This document shows positions 8,452 through 18,117 of a DNA stretch of 64,000 nucleotides, in pieces. Made by a program: the position numbers and the translations under genes. The notes under the pieces were generated by a model. It ran no database searches. It had not been told where the DNA came from and saw nothing but the letters and a program-made list of their open reading frames with translations. Where the stretch lies: NCBI RefSeq assembly GCF_052115485.1, contig NZ_JBFRGU010000002.1:62001-126000 (forward strand), in the 5' to 3' direction. Source of the stretch: Microvirga sp052115485. Its GTDB lineage: Bacteria; Pseudomonadota; Alphaproteobacteria; Rhizobiales; Beijerinckiaceae. The number at the start of each line of letters is the position of its first letter. Position 1 is the first letter of the stretch.

Positions 8452-9834
8452 ATGACCGACAAACCGCGCTTCGATACGGCAGATCCGTCGACCGGGCTGC
8501 CCGGGCGGACATATGAAGGGCATACGACAGACGAAGCCTTGGCGATTGCCCGCGACACGCATGTCATCTTCGACACGTGGCGACGCACATCCTTCGCAGA
8601 ACGGGCGAAGTTGATGGCGGCTGCCGCCGGGGTTCTTCGGCGCAATCAGGACGCCTTTGCCGAGTTGATGAGGGCGGAAATGGGCAAGCCGATCACGGAG
8701 GGCTTCGCTGAAGTCGAAAAATGCGCCTTCAATTGCGACTATTTCGCTGAAAACGCCGAACGGTTTCTGAGGCCCGAGCCTGTCGATCTCGGCGGTCCGA
8801 AGGCTTTCGTCACCTTCAATCCGCTCGGCACCGTGCTTGCGGTCATGCCGTGGAACTTCCCGTTCTGGCAGGTTTTCCGGTTCGCCGCGCCGAACCTCAT
8901 GGCCGGCAACACGGCGGTCCTCAAACATGCGAGCAGCGTACCCGGCTGCGCGCTTGCCATCGAGAGTGTCTTCCGCGAGGCAGGTTTTCCCGCGAACGTG
9001 TTCCGGACGGTGCTCATTCCGAGCCGCGACGTGAAGGCGCTCATCGACGATCCGCACATCTCCGCCGTCACCCTGACCGGCAGCGTCGAGGCTGGGCGCC
9101 AAGTCGCGGCGGCCGCAGGCGCCGTGCTCAAGAAAAGCGTGCTCGAGCTCGGTGGATCCGATGCTTACCTCGTGTTGGCTGACGCCGATATCGAGCATGC
9201 CGCCGAAATTTGTGCCACGGCGCGGATGGTCAATGGCGGACAAAGCTGCATTGCCGGAAAGCGGTTTATTGTGGTGTCGAAAGTGCGAGACGCATTCGAA
9301 CGCGCCTTCGTGGCCAAGATGAAAACTTATGCCATGGGAGACCCGCGCGACCCGACGACGAAGCTCGGGCCAATGCAAAGTGTTGCTGCGCGCGACAATG
9401 TACATGCCAAGGTTCAGAAAAGCATTGCGGCTGGTGCGCGCCTGCTTGCGGGTGGCGAGATCCCGGAGCGTCCTGGCGCATGGTATCCGCCAACGGTTCT
9501 TTCCGAAGTGAAGCCCGGAATGCCGGCTTACGAGGAGGAAATCTTCGGGCCGGTCGCTGCCGTGATCGAGGCGCGCGATGACGAGGATGCGATCCGCATT
9601 GCGAACGCGTCGCACTTCGGCCTGGGATCGTGCGTTCTGACGAAGGATCTGGCGAAAGGCGAACGGATTGCCGCAGAGGAGCTTGAATCCGGGCTGAGCT
9701 TCGTCAACGAGAATGTGCGGTCCGATCCGCGTATGCCCTTTGGCGGCGTCAAGGAGAGTGGCTATGGCCGCGAATGCTCACAATTTGGGATCCGTGAGTT
9801 CGTGAACATCAAGAGCGTGCACGTGCGACAATGA
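8452..9834 (+). CDS. NAD(P)-dependent aldehyde dehydrogenase (succinate-semialdehyde dehydrogenase-like)
   Basis: A 460-aa enzyme of the aldehyde dehydrogenase superfamily, oxidising an aldehyde to its acid. The catalytic Cys266 sits in GGQSCIAGKRF, the general-base Glu232 in VLELGGSDAY, and the nucleotide-binding blocks PWNFPFWQ and TLTGSVEAGRQ are present. Length and sequence style fit the short SSADH group (about 455 aa). The ATG giving MTDKPRFDTADPSTG was chosen because the open extension upstream is not family-like. A secreted alpha/beta hydrolase gene follows after 36 bp on the same strand, so the two may be cotranscribed; whether they share a pathway is unknown. Confidence 0.9.
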   Translation: MTDKPRFDTADPSTGLPGRTYEGHTTDEALAIARDTHVIFDTWRRTSFAERAKLMAAAAGVLRRNQDAFAELMRAEMGKPITEGFAEVEKCAFNCDYFAENAERFLRPEPVDLGGPKAFVTFNPLGTVLAVMPWNFPFWQVFRFAAPNLMAGNTAVLKHASSVPGCALAIESVFREAGFPANVFRTVLIPSRDVKALIDDPHISAVTLTGSVEAGRQVAAAAGAVLKKSVLELGGSDAYLVLADADIEHAAEICATARMVNGGQSCIAGKRFIVVSKVRDAFERAFVAKMKTYAMGDPRDPTTKLGPMQSVAARDNVHAKVQKSIAAGARLLAGGEIPERPGAWYPPTVLSEVKPGMPAYEEEIFGPVAAVIEARDDEDAIRIANASHFGLGSCVLTKDLAKGERIAAEELESGLSFVNENVRSDPRMPFGGVKESGYGRECSQFGIREFVNIKSVHVRQ

Positions 9835-9870
9835 GGGCGTGGGTGAAACACTAATCAACGGAGAAGGAAG

Positions 9871-10785
9871 ATGCTTCGGATCTTTCTCGGTGCGATTGTC
9901 CTTGTCATGTCGCTGCCGGTCACAGCGCAGGTTCAGCCTTTTCCAAAAGAGTTTCGCAATCAGGAAATTCAGACGAATGGCACAACCCTTCATGCCAGGG
10001 TTGGAGGACAAGGACCTGCGGTCATTTTGCTGCATGGCTATGGCGAGACCGGCGATATGTGGGCTCCGCTCGCGGCGGAGCTCGTCCGCGACCATACCGT
10101 CGTCGTTCCCGACCTGCGCGGCATGGGGCTCTCGCCCCGACCCGAGGGCGGCTACGACAAGAAAACGCAAGGGCGCGATATCGCCGGCGTCCTCGATGCG
10201 CTGAAGATCGACCAGGCTGACCTCGTCACCCATGATATCGGCAACATGGTCGGTTATGCCTTCGCCGCGCAATATCCGGAGCGGGTCACCCGCTTTGTCA
10301 TCATGGATGCTCCTCTACCCGGTATAGGCCCCTGGGATGATATCGTGCGCAATCGGGCGCTGTGGCACTTCTCCTTCCAGGGCCCTGATGCGGAGCGACT
10401 CGTCGCGGGTCGTGAGCGGATCTACCTCGACAGATTCTGGAACGAGTTTTCTGCCGATCCCAAGCGGTTCAGCGAGGCCTCCCGGGAGCACTACGCGAAG
10501 CTTTATGCGCAGCCCGGCGCGATGCATGCCGGCTTCAACCAGTTCGCAGCCTTCGACCAGGACGCGATAGACAACAAGGCGTTTGTCGCAAAGGGCAAGC
10601 TTACGATGCCCGTGCTCGCCATCGGTGGGGAGAAGTCATTCGGGCCGACAATGGCGACGGTCATGCGTTTTGCCGCGACCGACGTCACCGAACTCGTGAT
10701 CCCGAATGCCGGCCATTGGCTGATGGAAGAACAACCAGCCGCAACGCTTGCGGCCGTGCGCGCGTTCCTGGACCAGAAGCGCTGA
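9871..10785 (+). CDS. secreted alpha/beta hydrolase, epoxide hydrolase-like
   Basis: A 304-aa protein with a signal peptide (cut near VTAQ-V, residue 20), so it is periplasmic or secreted. It has an alpha/beta hydrolase fold with HGYGETGDMW (oxyanion region), nucleophile elbow THDIGNMVG (Asp122) and a late catalytic His in NAGHWLMEEQP. An Asp rather than Ser nucleophile is the mark of epoxide hydrolases and haloacid/haloalkane dehalogenases. The cap region with GIGPWD and LWHFSFQG is epoxide-hydrolase-like. A good Shine-Dalgarno (GGAGAAGGAAG) precedes the ATG. The real substrate is not known. Confidence 0.86.
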   Translation: MLRIFLGAIVLVMSLPVTAQVQPFPKEFRNQEIQTNGTTLHARVGGQGPAVILLHGYGETGDMWAPLAAELVRDHTVVVPDLRGMGLSPRPEGGYDKKTQGRDIAGVLDALKIDQADLVTHDIGNMVGYAFAAQYPERVTRFVIMDAPLPGIGPWDDIVRNRALWHFSFQGPDAERLVAGRERIYLDRFWNEFSADPKRFSEASREHYAKLYAQPGAMHAGFNQFAAFDQDAIDNKAFVAKGKLTMPVLAIGGEKSFGPTMATVMRFAATDVTELVIPNAGHWLMEEQPAATLAAVRAFLDQKR

Positions 10786-10802
10786 GGAAAAGAGGAGCAG
10801 CT

Positions 10803-11102
10803 CTACTTACCGGCAGCCTGCCTCAATGCTGCGTTGATCCTGTCCTGCCACCCTGGTCCATCCTCCTGAAAGTAGTCGAGGACATCCCGGTCAATCCGCA
10901 AAGACACCGTTTCCTTGGCGCCTGGAATCGAAGGGGCCTTCGGCTCGGGTTCGGCAGGCCTGGTCGTCGCTTTCTTGAAGGCGGCCTCTGCCGCCTGCAG
11001 AGGATCTCGTGTTCTAAAGGGGGGTCTGGACATCGCGTGGCTCAGCTTTGGTATGACGTTCTCCCCGTACTTCTTCCGTCGGGGCTTCGGGGATCTCTGC
11101 AA
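10803..11102 (-). CDS. orphan BrnA-like antitoxin
   Basis: A small basic protein with a proline-rich linker (TTRPAEPEPKAPSIPG) and a C-terminal ribbon-helix-helix-like block, ETVSLRIDRDVLDYFQEDG then PGWQDRINAALRQ. That block is the signature of BrnA, the DNA-binding antitoxin of the BrnT/BrnA type II system. BrnT would normally lie directly upstream, but the upstream gene is a glutathione S-transferase, so this copy is unpaired here. The frame begins at TTG 11102 (99 aa); ATG 11033 would give 76 aa and keeps the whole DNA-binding part. It is convergent with the hydrolase gene. Confidence 0.65.
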   Translation of the reverse strand: MQRSPKPRRKKYGENVIPKLSHAMSRPPFRTRDPLQAAEAAFKKATTRPAEPEPKAPSIPGAKETVSLRIDRDVLDYFQEDGPGWQDRINAALRQAAGK

Positions 11103-11136
11103 AAATGTGTGTACCAGTTATGGCCCCGTCACGCCA

Positions 11137-11841
11137 TCAGGGCCGCTTCGGGATCTCAAGTCCGCGCTTCACTGCCGGGCGCGCAAGGCAGCGCTCCAAC
11201 CAATCCGGTACGTGCTTCAGGGTGTCGAATTCGACGAGGTCGCGAGCATTGTAAAAGCCGATGAGATTGCGCACCCAACCGAGAAGCGAGATGTCGGCGA
11301 TGGTGTATTCGTCGCCCATGATCCATTGCCGACCGGCGAGCCGTGCTTCCAAAACGCCGAGCAGGCGTTTCGACTCCGTAACGTAGCGCTCGAGCGGCCG
11401 CTTGTCGTCAATTTCCCGACCGGCGAATTTGTGGAAGTAGCCGATCTGACCGAACATCGGTCCAACCGACGCCATTTGGAAAAACACCCATTGGATCGTC
11501 TCGTAGCGGCGAGCAGGGTCCGCGGGCATGAGCTTTCCGGTCTTCTCGGCAAGATAGAGCAGGATCGCACCGGACTCTACCAGGACGAGGGGGACGCCAC
11601 CGGGGCCGTCCGGATCGATAATGGCAGGAATTTTCCCGTTCGGGTTCAGTGACAAAAATTCGGGCGTCCGGGTTTCGTTGTTTCCGATATCGATCGTATG
11701 CGGCTCATAGGGCAATCCGATCTCTTCCAGCGCGATCGAAACCTTCACGCCGTTCGGCGTCGGGAGGGAATAGAGCTGTAGGCGGTCCGGATGCGCTGCC
11801 GGCCAGCGCGCGGTGATAGGGAAGGTGGATAGATCAGACAT
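11137..11841 (-). CDS. glutathione S-transferase, YfcG/YghU (Nu class) type
   Basis: A 234-aa cytosolic protein with the N-terminal thioredoxin-like domain (LQLYSLPTPNGVKVSIALEE, then LNPNGKIPAIIDPDGP and VESGAILLYLAEKTG) and a helical C-terminal domain ending in WLERCLARPAVKRG. The TPNGVK segment and the long first domain fit the YfcG/YghU group, which acts as a disulfide-bond reductase using two glutathiones. The ATG at 11841 is preceded by GGAG at good spacing; an extension to 11853 would need TTG. Its substrate in the cell is unknown. Confidence 0.88.
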   Translation of the reverse strand: MSDLSTFPITARWPAAHPDRLQLYSLPTPNGVKVSIALEEIGLPYEPHTIDIGNNETRTPEFLSLNPNGKIPAIIDPDGPGGVPLVLVESGAILLYLAEKTGKLMPADPARRYETIQWVFFQMASVGPMFGQIGYFHKFAGREIDDKRPLERYVTESKRLLGVLEARLAGRQWIMGDEYTIADISLLGWVRNLIGFYNARDLVEFDTLKHVPDWLERCLARPAVKRGLEIPKRP

Positions 11842-12208
11842 CCGGAACTCCAAATGGGTATTTCACAATCCGGGCGACGACAGGGGCCCGGCAAGGGACA
11901 ACATAAGGTCTCATCCTTGCGCGGGTAAGACCCGAGCTGGCCCCGTCGTGGATATTTGGGGAGCAGGCAGATTAGCTCGGCCACCTGCATCGCGCAGCCG
12001 TTGCTCTCACCTGCGCCATCAGCCCGTCATGCGCCGTGGGAACGTTGCATATGCGGGTCGTCACGGCTCCGAATTTCGCAGGGGAGGGAGAGGCTTCTGT
12101 TTATGCTCAGACAGCAACTTCCGATCTTGCTTAAGGCACAGGGTGAATTACGATGAGCCGGCTCACCAAATCGGGGTTTGCCCCCCGGCACCAGCTCGAG
12201 AGAACTCC
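11842..12208. other. intergenic region between gst and aphA
   Basis: A divergent promoter region of 367 bp for the glutathione S-transferase (minus) and the acid phosphatase (plus). A short hairpin-capable segment (GGGGTTTGCCCCCC) lies just ahead of the aphA start. I see no credible gene or known RNA motif. Confidence 0.5.
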
Positions 12209-12895
12209 ATGAAATCATCTATCCTCACCGCCGCTTTGATCGCGGGATCGTTTTTCGTAGGTGTGGCCGGCGCTGCACCGTCCAATCTCAATCCCGGAGT
12301 GACCACCGATCAATTGATGCGCACGGCTCCGGTGCATTGGGTCTCCATCGATCAGATCGCGGCGAGCCTCGAGGGGCAGCCCTCCATGGTTGTCGGTTTC
12401 GATATCGACGACACGGTTTTGTTTTCGAGCGCGTGCTTCTACTACGGCCAGCAGAAGTACTCACCTGGCAGCGAGGACTATCTGAAGAACATTGAATTCT
12501 GGAAGGAAGCTAACGGTGGTTGCGACCGATATTCGATTCCGAAGGAAGTCGCGCGCAAGCTGATCAGCCTGCATCAGACGCGCGGCGACACGATCTTTTT
12601 CATTACCGGCCGCACCAAAACGGAAAACGAGCAAATCACGCCGATCCTGGAAAAAACTTTCGCCATCAAGAATATCAATCCGGTGGTTTTCACGGATGGG
12701 AGCGAGACCAAGACTTCCTTCATGAAAGAGCACAAGCTGAAAATCTATTACGGCGATGCGGACGGCGACATGCGCTCTGCCATCGAAGTCGGCGCTCGCC
12801 CGATCCGCGTCCTGCGCTCGCCGAACTCGACCTACAAGCCGATGCCGAAGAATGGATCTTTCGGTGAAGAAGTGATCGTCGATTCGGCCTATTGA
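12209..12895 (+). CDS. aphA: class B acid phosphatase
   Basis: A 228-aa periplasmic phosphatase of the HAD superfamily that removes phosphate from nucleotides and other phosphomonoesters. The signal peptide ends at VAGAA. The catalytic motif is FDIDDTVLFSS (Asp nucleophile and Asp acid), followed by FFITGRTKTENEQ (motif 2), the late lysine region, and YYGDADGDMRSAIEVG (motif 4, metal ligands). The first ATG giving the signal peptide was chosen; longer open frames upstream have no support. It is transcribed alone and ends at a clear terminator. Confidence 0.93.
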   Translation: MKSSILTAALIAGSFFVGVAGAAPSNLNPGVTTDQLMRTAPVHWVSIDQIAASLEGQPSMVVGFDIDDTVLFSSACFYYGQQKYSPGSEDYLKNIEFWKEANGGCDRYSIPKEVARKLISLHQTRGDTIFFITGRTKTENEQITPILEKTFAIKNINPVVFTDGSETKTSFMKEHKLKIYYGDADGDMRSAIEVGARPIRVLRSPNSTYKPMPKNGSFGEEVIVDSAY

Positions 12896-12970
12896 GGGGT
12901 CCCCAGCGGCGACAATGGGGCTGCAGCGAGACTCAGCCCTCGCTAGTGTCATTACAGAAGGCTCATCGTC

Positions 12971-13016
12971 AAAAAAAATGGGAAGGCCGCCAGCATTGGC
13001 GGCCTTTTCCTTTTTT
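12971..13016. terminator. bidirectional rho-independent terminator
   Basis: A perfect 10-bp stem AAGGCCGCCA / TGGCGGCCTT with a 4-base loop. It is flanked by eight A's on the left and a T-rich run (TTTTCCTTTTTT) on the right. It can end aphA from the left and the convergent acetyltransferase gene from the right. Confidence 0.88.
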
Positions 13017-13027
13017 CAGCGCCATCT

Positions 13028-13516
13028 TCAAGAGGGAGAGATCAGCGGATTTGCTGAAGCGGACAAAGATATCGGCTTGTAGAGAATGAAATTTTCATGC
13101 CGTTCATTCTCTAGGTGAAAAAATGTCGAGCCGCTCCGTAGGAAGCGATGTTGCTCATAGAAGCGCAGGGCGTGCGTGTTTTCGTGATTGACTGCGAGCC
13201 AGACGCCTGTGCTTCCGTTCTTGTCGCAATAGGTCAGTGCGTTTTTCAGCAAAGCACTGCCTATGCCACGACCAATAAAATGCTCTTGGACATAGAGCCT
13301 GACAATTTCTACTCGTGTCGCCGGATCGTTGGGGCAGGGCGAGTCCAACGCTAGTCTCAGGTATCCAAGGAGATGTACGTTCTCCTCATAGACGATGAGA
13401 ACCTGCTTTTCATTGCTTATGCTTGCCGCAATCTTTTCCGGCGTAAATTCTGCCAGAACATAGTCGGAGAGCGCATTTCTCAGGCCACTTTTCGCATAAG
13501 TGCGGAGCCAAACCAA
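13028..13516 (-). CDS. GNAT family N-acetyltransferase, 5' end apparently frameshifted
   Basis: The 162-aa frame has the acetyl-CoA binding block of GNAT enzymes (VRLYVQEHFIGRGIGSALL, then LAVNHENTHALRFYEQHRF). It begins at a weak TTG in the middle of the first helix of the fold. The missing N-terminus is in another frame just upstream (GTG 13595): VGVRPLDLLENATEVVALGN is a normal GNAT start and would join to VWLRTYAKSGLRNALSDYV if one base were gained or lost near 13510-13525. So this is either a recently broken gene or a sequencing error. The acceptor substrate is unknown. Confidence 0.7.
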   Translation of the reverse strand: MVWLRTYAKSGLRNALSDYVLAEFTPEKIAASISNEKQVLIVYEENVHLLGYLRLALDSPCPNDPATRVEIVRLYVQEHFIGRGIGSALLKNALTYCDKNGSTGVWLAVNHENTHALRFYEQHRFLRSGSTFFHLENERHENFILYKPISLSASANPLISPS

Positions 13517-13744
13517 ATTCCCACCGTTGCAAGTTCCCGAGAGCTACAACCTCAGTGGCATTCTCAAGCAGGTCAAGCGGGCGAACGCCAACCACTCGAG
13601 CGACTAGGTATCGATGCTATGAAGTTTGTCCATCCGGGGTCTGGATGGGCGAGGGCGATCATCACAACGCCTTCACCCAGAAGCCTCGGATGGACATTGA
13701 TCAAGAATGGGCGGACCAGCCGAGCAGCCCAACCGAATGTCAGC

Positions 13745-14065
13745 CTACCGACCTTCCGAGGAGTTTCTCAAAGTCGTTGTGAGGAACTGGTAGAAGCGCG
13801 CGGCAGGAAACACCGCGGCGGCGGACGCGATCAGAACCAGAGCGAAGATTTGGACGGCATCGAGATCGCCATAGTTCAAGGGCTTTACGAGATCCATCTG
13901 CAAGGAAGCGGATCGCTGGCCGAGGTAATCGATTGCACCCCGCTCACCGACAAATGTTGCGATCACGACCATCAGGACAGTCAAAGGGATGATGACGGTC
14001 ATGAAGGAATTACTTCCGGTAAATGACAGTATTCGCCGCACGAAACTGGATGAGACTCGCTTCAC
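13745..14065 (-). CDS. small two-TM membrane protein, unknown
   Basis: A 106-aa protein with two membrane helices (about residues 22-40, MTVIIPLTVLMVVIATFVG, and 72-95, VQIFALVLIASAAAVFPAA) and basic ends. It starts at GTG 14065, which has a strong Shine-Dalgarno GGGGGAG six bases away. That spacing supports translation and decides the start. I do not recognise a family and see no functional residues. It stands alone between the acetyltransferase and the PagL-like gene. Confidence 0.6.
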   Translation of the reverse strand: MKRVSSSFVRRILSFTGSNSFMTVIIPLTVLMVVIATFVGERGAIDYLGQRSASLQMDLVKPLNYGDLDAVQIFALVLIASAAAVFPAARFYQFLTTTLRNSSEGR

Positions 14066-14363
14066 TTAAACTCCCCCGTGACTGGATATTATTTTGTCTC
14101 ATTGTGCCTAAGCCTGGCCGCACGCTCCTGGCAAGCGGCTAGGGGGATGACATATTGACAGCCCTCTCTCGGAACATCGCTACATCTCAGCGATCTGCTT
14201 GGACCTTATGTTCGCGCTACCAACGTCCGCAAAATGTGTCCCTGCGCCGATGCCCGCAGGAATACAACCTGTGAAAAGCTTTTTTCATCTTTTTCCTATA
14301 AGGCTCTACCAGAAGTCGTTTGCGAAACTAGGTTCATAGCTACGCTTAAACGGAGGGAGCTTT

Positions 14364-14954
14364 ATGCGTCGTGTCCTCGCTATGATTGTGGCCGTGGTCG
14401 CGATCGCGGCAGGTGCCCATGCCGCCGATCTTGTCCCTCCGCCGCAAGCTGCCGTGCCGATATTCGTAGCGCCGCCGCCCGCACCCCCTTCATTCCTCTC
14501 CGAAGTCCGGCTCGGCGTGACAGCTCATGATCCAGGCGGGCAGGAGAGCGGATCGGCCAACCTGAGCGGAGAGATCTTATCGGGGCGCCCCTTTATCGCG
14601 GCAGATCCGATCCTCAATATGCTCATCCCGCGCTTTCACGTGGGCGGCAGCCTCAATTTCAACGGGCAGACAAGCTTCGGCTATGCCGGATTGACGTGGA
14701 CGTTCGACATCACGCCGGAGATCTTCATCGAAGGAAGTTTCGGCGGGGCATTCCATAACGGCAAAATCGACCCGGTGCCGCATCGGGACGCCCTCGGTTG
14801 CTCGGCGCTGTTTCGAGAGTCGGGCGCGATCGGTTTCCGCTTCGCGCAGAATTGGAGTGTGATGGCTATCGTCGAGCATCTCTCCAACGCCGGACTATGC
14901 TCGAACAATCGCGGCCTCACCAATGTCGGATTGCGCGTCGGCTACACGTTCTAA
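14364..14954 (+). CDS. pagL: lipid A 3-O-deacylase (PagL-like) / acyloxyacyl hydrolase
   Basis: A 196-aa outer-membrane protein with a signal peptide (cut near AHAA-D, residue 20), a short proline-rich stretch and an eight-strand beta-barrel-like body ending in LTNVGLRVGYTF. The motif EHLSNAG contains the His-Ser pair of the PagL active site, and the terminal Phe is the usual barrel signal. PagL removes the 3-O acyl chain from lipid A at the cell surface, which modulates host recognition. Strong Shine-Dalgarno (GGAGGGA) before the ATG. It is a single gene with its own 300-bp upstream region. Confidence 0.87.
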   Translation: MRRVLAMIVAVVAIAAGAHAADLVPPPQAAVPIFVAPPPAPPSFLSEVRLGVTAHDPGGQESGSANLSGEILSGRPFIAADPILNMLIPRFHVGGSLNFNGQTSFGYAGLTWTFDITPEIFIEGSFGGAFHNGKIDPVPHRDALGCSALFRESGAIGFRFAQNWSVMAIVEHLSNAGLCSNNRGLTNVGLRVGYTF

Positions 14955-15034
14955 GAACCCGTTTTAAGGCGAGGCGCGTCGGCTCTCCGCTACCGTCAAA
15001 ACTGAGATTGCCCTGTTCATGTCGCGGAGGCGCT

Positions 15035-16270
<1,236 letters not shown>

Positions 16271-16356
16271 GGGTCATGATCCAGATTGCGAAGGGAGATA
16301 ACAGACTTGTAGCGAGGCAAAGCCGCCTCGTGAATAGGCAAGCCTTTTCGGCACAC

Positions 16357-16390
16357 TCATTCCGGAGCGCCGCAAGCGAGCCCGGAATGA
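16357..16390. repeat. REP-like palindrome, family A copy 1
   Basis: TCATTCCGG and CCGGAATGA form a 9-bp inverted repeat around a 16-base centre (AGCGCCGCAAGCGAGC). The same element recurs at 44967-45039 and, more diverged, at 22316-22412. It lies upstream of pepT. Confidence 0.75.
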
Positions 16391-16561
16391 CGCTAAGAGC
16401 GGAAAGTGCATCATTCCAAGACGCTCTCTCAGGGCGGCAAGATCAAAACAGTGAAGCAAATCAGATGGTTGTCGACGCCGACTAGCCCTTAAGATCTATG
16501 CGGATCAATCGACAACAGCCTCGAAATGTCTTAGCATCCGTAATGTTATGCGGAGGCTGCA

Positions 16562-17458
16562 ATGTCGGCATCCTTTCCGTCCTCATATTTCATCTCGCTC
16601 TCGGCTGTTCTATCGCTTCTGCTTTTCTCGGCAGGAAGCGGCAGTGCCGCGCCCATCGCGTGCCCTGGGCCGAGCGAACAGCCTCATCCCATGTATCCGT
16701 TCGACTTCGGGACGAACTCGCGGGTGGAGGGGGTGACGGCGGGCCAGTACAAGTCGGCCATCGTCTCCTGCATCAGCAATAAAAATCCCGACGACTGGCT
16801 TTACGTTCATTGGCTGATTCCGAGGGTTCAGGGCTGGGTCGTTCCCGGTGGAATGATCGATAGTGGGCCTCGCCTCCAGATCACCGACGCTCCGGTTCCC
16901 ATGGATACATGCCTCAAGTATGGAAACCGCAGTGACACGGTGAGCGCTCTCTATCTCGGCAATGACCTCGATCTGGAGGAGGCCGCGCTGGAAAAGAGGA
17001 ACGGATGTCGCGCAACCGTCGCAGGCACCAAGCCCAGCGTGGTGGAGCGCATTCAAGAGATCATCCAGCAGATCAAAGTGTTCTTCCCGTCCGACGCGAA
17101 GCGGCCGAAGGAGACGATGCTCGAACTCAGCGGCGAGGCGACCGTCGTAGATGTCTCGGAAAACACCTTTACGAGCAGGCTCACTTATTCCGTCAGTCGG
17201 GTCGGCAACAGCAATGGCTCCGTTGAAGGCGTGCGGATGCGGCCCGCCTTCAACGCAGGTGCCAGTTCGCTCACCGAGGCATTTGGTAAAAAGTATCCCG
17301 AACCCATCAAGCTACGGGAGAAGGATGCGATCGCTTTCACGGCGCAGGCCGCGCAGCCCAGGCTGATCTACACTTCTCTGGAAGTGCTGGACATCAACGG
17401 GGTTTCCGTCGCCTCGATCACCTTCCCGGTCTACGTCACGCCGAACGTCCCAAAGTAG
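16562..17458 (+). CDS. secreted protein of unknown function
   Basis: A 298-aa protein with a clear signal peptide (LSAVLSLLLFSAGSGSAA, cut near residue 30). Five or so Cys residues in the first half of the mature part (IACPG, VSCIS, TCLKYG, NGCRA) suggest disulfides and periplasmic location. A middle helix (VVERIQEIIQQIKVFFP) is followed by beta-rich sequence. No known domain is recognised. It is followed after 9 bp by a 4-TM protein gene with a perfect Shine-Dalgarno, so the two form an operon. Confidence 0.7.
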   Translation: MSASFPSSYFISLSAVLSLLLFSAGSGSAAPIACPGPSEQPHPMYPFDFGTNSRVEGVTAGQYKSAIVSCISNKNPDDWLYVHWLIPRVQGWVVPGGMIDSGPRLQITDAPVPMDTCLKYGNRSDTVSALYLGNDLDLEEAALEKRNGCRATVAGTKPSVVERIQEIIQQIKVFFPSDAKRPKETMLELSGEATVVDVSENTFTSRLTYSVSRVGNSNGSVEGVRMRPAFNAGASSLTEAFGKKYPEPIKLREKDAIAFTAQAAQPRLIYTSLEVLDINGVSVASITFPVYVTPNVPK

Positions 17459-17467
17459 GAGGTTCGC

Positions 17468-18034
17468 TTGAGCGGCATCAAGTCTCTTTCAGCCGCCGTT
17501 CCGAGCCCCGCGATCGCCTTGGTCACGAGTTGGGCCGACCTTTTCGTGAAGACCAAGCTGACGGATCCCGAATGGAGCAGTGACGCGGAAGCCCTTGCGA
17601 TCGCCATCGGCGCAGCCATCGCGATCGCGCTGAGTCTGCTCGTCTCCACGGCGGATAAGCAAAGGCTAAAGCAGGTCGCCTGGAGATGGCTCTATTGCGC
17701 TGGAGCGATGCTTTTGGCGTGCTTGGCCTTGCGCTACGCACTCGGATGGTCATTCGGGCCATTCTGGGTCGGTATTTTGCAACCGCTCTGGGAATTGGCG
17801 TTCGTCCTCGGCTTCGTTTCGTTCATGATCGCGATGGTCTATGCCTCGCTCTACGTGACGGAGGCTTCCCAGTTCGGCAAGATAGCAATCGCGGTCGCGA
17901 TGATCGCTATCCTGCTCGCGGGCATCGCCTGGGGCGCCTGGATCTGGATGAGCCGGGACAACGCATTAGCCAAAACCTCCGGAGAGATCCAGATCGCCGC
18001 CTGGGGCGTTTGGGAGCATCGCCCCCGGACTTAA
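17468..18034 (+). CDS. four-TM membrane protein, unknown
   Basis: A 188-aa integral membrane protein with four predicted helices (about residues 41-60, 75-92, 104-130, 137-158). It starts at TTG 17468. The perfect AGGAGG sits six bases upstream, overlapping the end of the preceding gene, which makes this start convincing. No domain is recognised. Position directly behind the unknown secreted protein suggests they work together, perhaps with this protein as the membrane partner. Confidence 0.7.
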   Translation: MSGIKSLSAAVPSPAIALVTSWADLFVKTKLTDPEWSSDAEALAIAIGAAIAIALSLLVSTADKQRLKQVAWRWLYCAGAMLLACLALRYALGWSFGPFWVGILQPLWELAFVLGFVSFMIAMVYASLYVTEASQFGKIAIAVAMIAILLAGIAWGAWIWMSRDNALAKTSGEIQIAAWGVWEHRPRT

Positions 18035-18054
18035 CGCCGCGCCAAAAAGACATG

Positions 18055-18079
18055 GATGGCCGCAACAAGTGCGGCCATC
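18055..18079. terminator. rho-independent terminator between convergent genes
   Basis: A perfect 10-bp stem GATGGCCGCA / TGCGGCCATC with a 5-base loop. On the minus strand it is followed by CATGTCTTTTTGG, so it best serves the minus-strand methyltransferase gene. Confidence 0.65.
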
Positions 18080-18117
18080 ACGGGTGTTTCATCCAGGGGC
18101 GAGAGCCTAGAGGCGCA

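Noticed and set aside
13083..13116. 10-bp inverted repeat AGAGAATGAA / TTCATTCTCT
   Set aside because: It lies inside the acetyltransferase coding region, where the codons explain it (HLENERHENFIL); no sign of a separate site.
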